Below are positions 22,566-24,108 of a DNA stretch of 24,108 nucleotides, in pieces; positions within the stretch are counted from its first letter, which is position 1, and the number at the start of each line of letters is the position of its first letter. Position numbers and translations under genes: made by a program. The stretch comes from an uncultured Paracoccaceae bacterium. GTDB taxonomy: Bacteria > Pseudomonadota > Alphaproteobacteria > Rhodobacterales > Rhodobacteraceae. The stretch lies in contig CALBSG010000154.1 of NCBI GenBank assembly GCA_937927675.1, positions 1 through 24,108 on the forward strand. The letters run 5' to 3'. The notes beneath the pieces were generated by a model that was not told the DNA's origin, searched no databases, and saw only the letters and a list, made by a program, of their open reading frames with translations.

Positions 22566-24108
22566 TCAGCGACGGCGGCGGCGCCCGCCCTCGGCGCCCG
22601 AGCCTGCGGTGTTGAAGCTGACATCCGGCAGCGTCACCACGGTGGACAGTTCGGGGAAGGCGTCGACTGCGTTCGGAATGGCGCTGGCATTCACGAAATG
22701 CTCTTGGAAGCGAGGCTCGATGGCCGTTTCCACCTTGTGGATCTCATGCACGGTGGCCTCGATCGCATTGCGCGCTGCCACGTTGCACAGCGCAATCCGC
22801 GCGCCAGTGCCTGCGGCATTGCCGGCCGAAATCACCTTGTTCAACGGCACATCGGGGATCATGCCCAGAACCATGGCGTGCTTGGGGCTGATATGGGCGC
22901 CAAAAGCCCCGGCCAGCGTCACCTTGTCGACCTTTGCAACACCCATTTCATCCATCAAGAGCCGCGCCCCGGCATAAAGCGCCGCCTTGGCCAGCTGAAT
23001 GGCGCGAATATCGCCTTGGGTGACCATGATCTTTGGCCCGCCCTCGGCGCTGGCGTCATGCAAGATATAGGAATGTGTCCGGCCCTCGGCCTGCAGGCGG
23101 GGGCTGCCCACCTGATCGGGCCCGCCGATCAAGCCGCCCTGATCCACAATGCCAGCCATCCGCATCTCGGCCACAGCCTCGATGATGCCCGACCCGCAAA
23201 TCCCGGTGATGCCCGATCCTTTGGTTGCCTCGGCAAAGCCCGGATCGGTCGACCACAAATCGCTGCCAATCACCTTGAAGCGCGGTTCTTTGGTGACAGG
23301 ATCAATCTCGACCCGCTCAATCGCGCCCGGTGCCGCACGCTGGCCCGAGGAAATCTGCGCGCCTTCAAAGGCCGGGCCCGTGGGGCTGGAGCAAGCCAAG
23401 ACGCGCTTGGTATTGCCCAAAAGGATTTCGGCATTGGTGCCGACATCGACGATCAGGACCATCTCTTCGGATTTGCCCGGCTCTTCGGACAAGGCAACGG
23501 CGGCCGCATCGGCACCGACATGGCCTGCGATGCAGGGCAGCACATAGACCCGTGCGGCAGAGTTGATGTTCGACAGGTCCAGATCGCGCGCATCCAAAGA
23601 CAGGCTTCCGCTGGTTGCCAAGGCAAAGGGCGCTTGCCCCAACTCGACCGGATCAATCCCAAGCAGCAGGTGATGCATGACCGGGTTGCAGACGAAAACC
23701 ACCTCGTAGATCGATTTCACATCGATCTTGGCTTCGTCGGCGATCGAGGCGGCCAAGGCATTGATGGCCTCACGCACCGCGCGGGTCATCTCTACATCAC
23801 CGCCGGGGTTCATCATCGCATAGCTGACCCGGCTCATCAGGTCTTCGCCAAAGCGGATTTGCGGGTTCATCAGACCCGACGAGGCCAGAACCGCCCCATC
23901 GCGCAGATCGCACAGGTGCGCGGCAATGGTGGTGGAGCCAAGGTCGATCGCAAGGCCATAAAGCCCGCCCTCATCAAAGCCCGGCTTCACATCCAGAATG
24001 CGCGGCCGCACATCATGGTTGCCCTTGTTCAGAACAACGGTGGCCTTCCACTCGCCCTTGCGCAGCAGCGGCTGCAAGCGCGCCATCAAATCCAGACCGG
24101 CCAAAGCA
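22566..24108 (-). CDS. RamA/RACo-like corrinoid-protein reductive activator, C-terminal part
   Basis: The gene enters from the right edge; about 514 residues to the stop are visible and the N-terminus, expected to carry a [2Fe-2S] ferredoxin domain, is outside. The visible part is an ASKHA-fold ATPase: phosphate-1 loop AIDLGSTTIAAHL, then NPQIRFGEDLMSRV, second phosphate loop VDVGTNAEILLG, ACSSPTGPAFEGAQI, and GITGICGSGIIEAVAEM. This pattern belongs to the DUF4445 family of RamA and RACo, which use ATP to re-reduce inactive Co(II) corrinoid methyltransferase proteins. The C-terminus is odd: GSGAEGGRRRRR with five consecutive Arg. The TTG at 24104 is an internal Leu codon, not a start. A partner methyltransferase operon probably lies upstream, beyond the window. 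Confidence 0.88.
   Translation of the reverse strand, partial: ALAGLDLMARLQPLLRKGEWKATVVLNKGNHDVRPRILDVKPGFDEGGLYGLAIDLGSTTIAAHLCDLRDGAVLASSGLMNPQIRFGEDLMSRVSYAMMNPGGDVEMTRAVREAINALAASIADEAKIDVKSIYEVVFVCNPVMHHLLLGIDPVELGQAPFALATSGSLSLDARDLDLSNINSAARVYVLPCIAGHVGADAAAVALSEEPGKSEEMVLIVDVGTNAEILLGNTKRVLACSSPTGPAFEGAQISSGQRAAPGAIERVEIDPVTKEPRFKVIGSDLWSTDPGFAEATKGSGITGICGSGIIEAVAEMRMAGIVDQGGLIGGPDQVGSPRLQAEGRTHSYILHDASAEGGPKIMVTQGDIRAIQLAKAALYAGARLLMDEMGVAKVDKVTLAGAFGAHISPKHAMVLGMIPDVPLNKVISAGNAAGTGARIALCNVAARNAIEATVHEIHKVETAIEPRFQEHFVNASAIPNAVDAFPELSTVVTLPDVSFNTAGSGAEGGRRRRR

Noticed and set aside
1..24108. CRISPR array, insertion sequence or prophage remnants.
   Set aside because: No regularly spaced repeats, transposase motifs or terminal inverted repeats were seen by eye; the window reads as conserved core and accessory metabolism.

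Overview
The window is a high-GC, densely packed chromosomal segment. Gene content and protein style point to an alphaproteobacterium of the order Rhodobacterales (Rhodobacter/Tabrizicola/Gemmobacter-like). This placement comes from recognising protein families and gene order, not from a database search. No insertion sequence, prophage or CRISPR array was seen. No gene-free stretch exceeds 300 bases; the largest gap is about 195 bp (20232-20426).

Region 1 (1-5459, + strand) is a glycogen operon: the 3' end of glgC, then glgA, glgX (ATGA overlap with glgA) and pgm. It links glucose-1-phosphate, ADP-glucose, glycogen and its debranching. A small lytic transglycosylase lipoprotein follows on the opposite strand (5512-5970).

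Region 2 (6123-14479, + strand) holds two adjacent modules. The first is a translationally coupled three-gene signalling cassette: a NarL/FixJ response regulator, a FIST-domain protein and a PAS hybrid histidine kinase. It resembles the NosP/NahK nitric-oxide-sensing systems. The second is coxG-coxS-coxL-coxM, a molybdenum hydroxylase of the form II CO-dehydrogenase-like type: AYRGAGR active-site loop, no catalytic Cys, gene order S-L-M. A strong terminator at 14500-14524 closes this block.

Region 3 (14619-15992) has a solitary HNH nuclease and an MgtC/SapB membrane protein. The MgtC gene appears to start at TTG and is overlapped by a 15-codon acidic leader ORF. Region 4 (16059-19860) is a zwf-pgl-pgi operon preceded by a perfect 12-bp LacI-type palindrome and ended by a bidirectional terminator.

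Region 5 (19878-24108) is mostly on the minus strand. It contains a RidA-family protein, a secreted CHAP-domain protein (+ strand), tRNA-Gly(CCC), a flavodoxin-fold NAD(P)H oxidoreductase, a secreted fasciclin-domain protein and the C-terminal part of a RamA/RACo-like corrinoid-protein reactivase that runs off the right edge.

The strongest leads are the form II Cox enzyme of unknown substrate beside a probable NO-sensing cassette, the palindromic operator before zwf, and the acidic leader ORF before mgtC.
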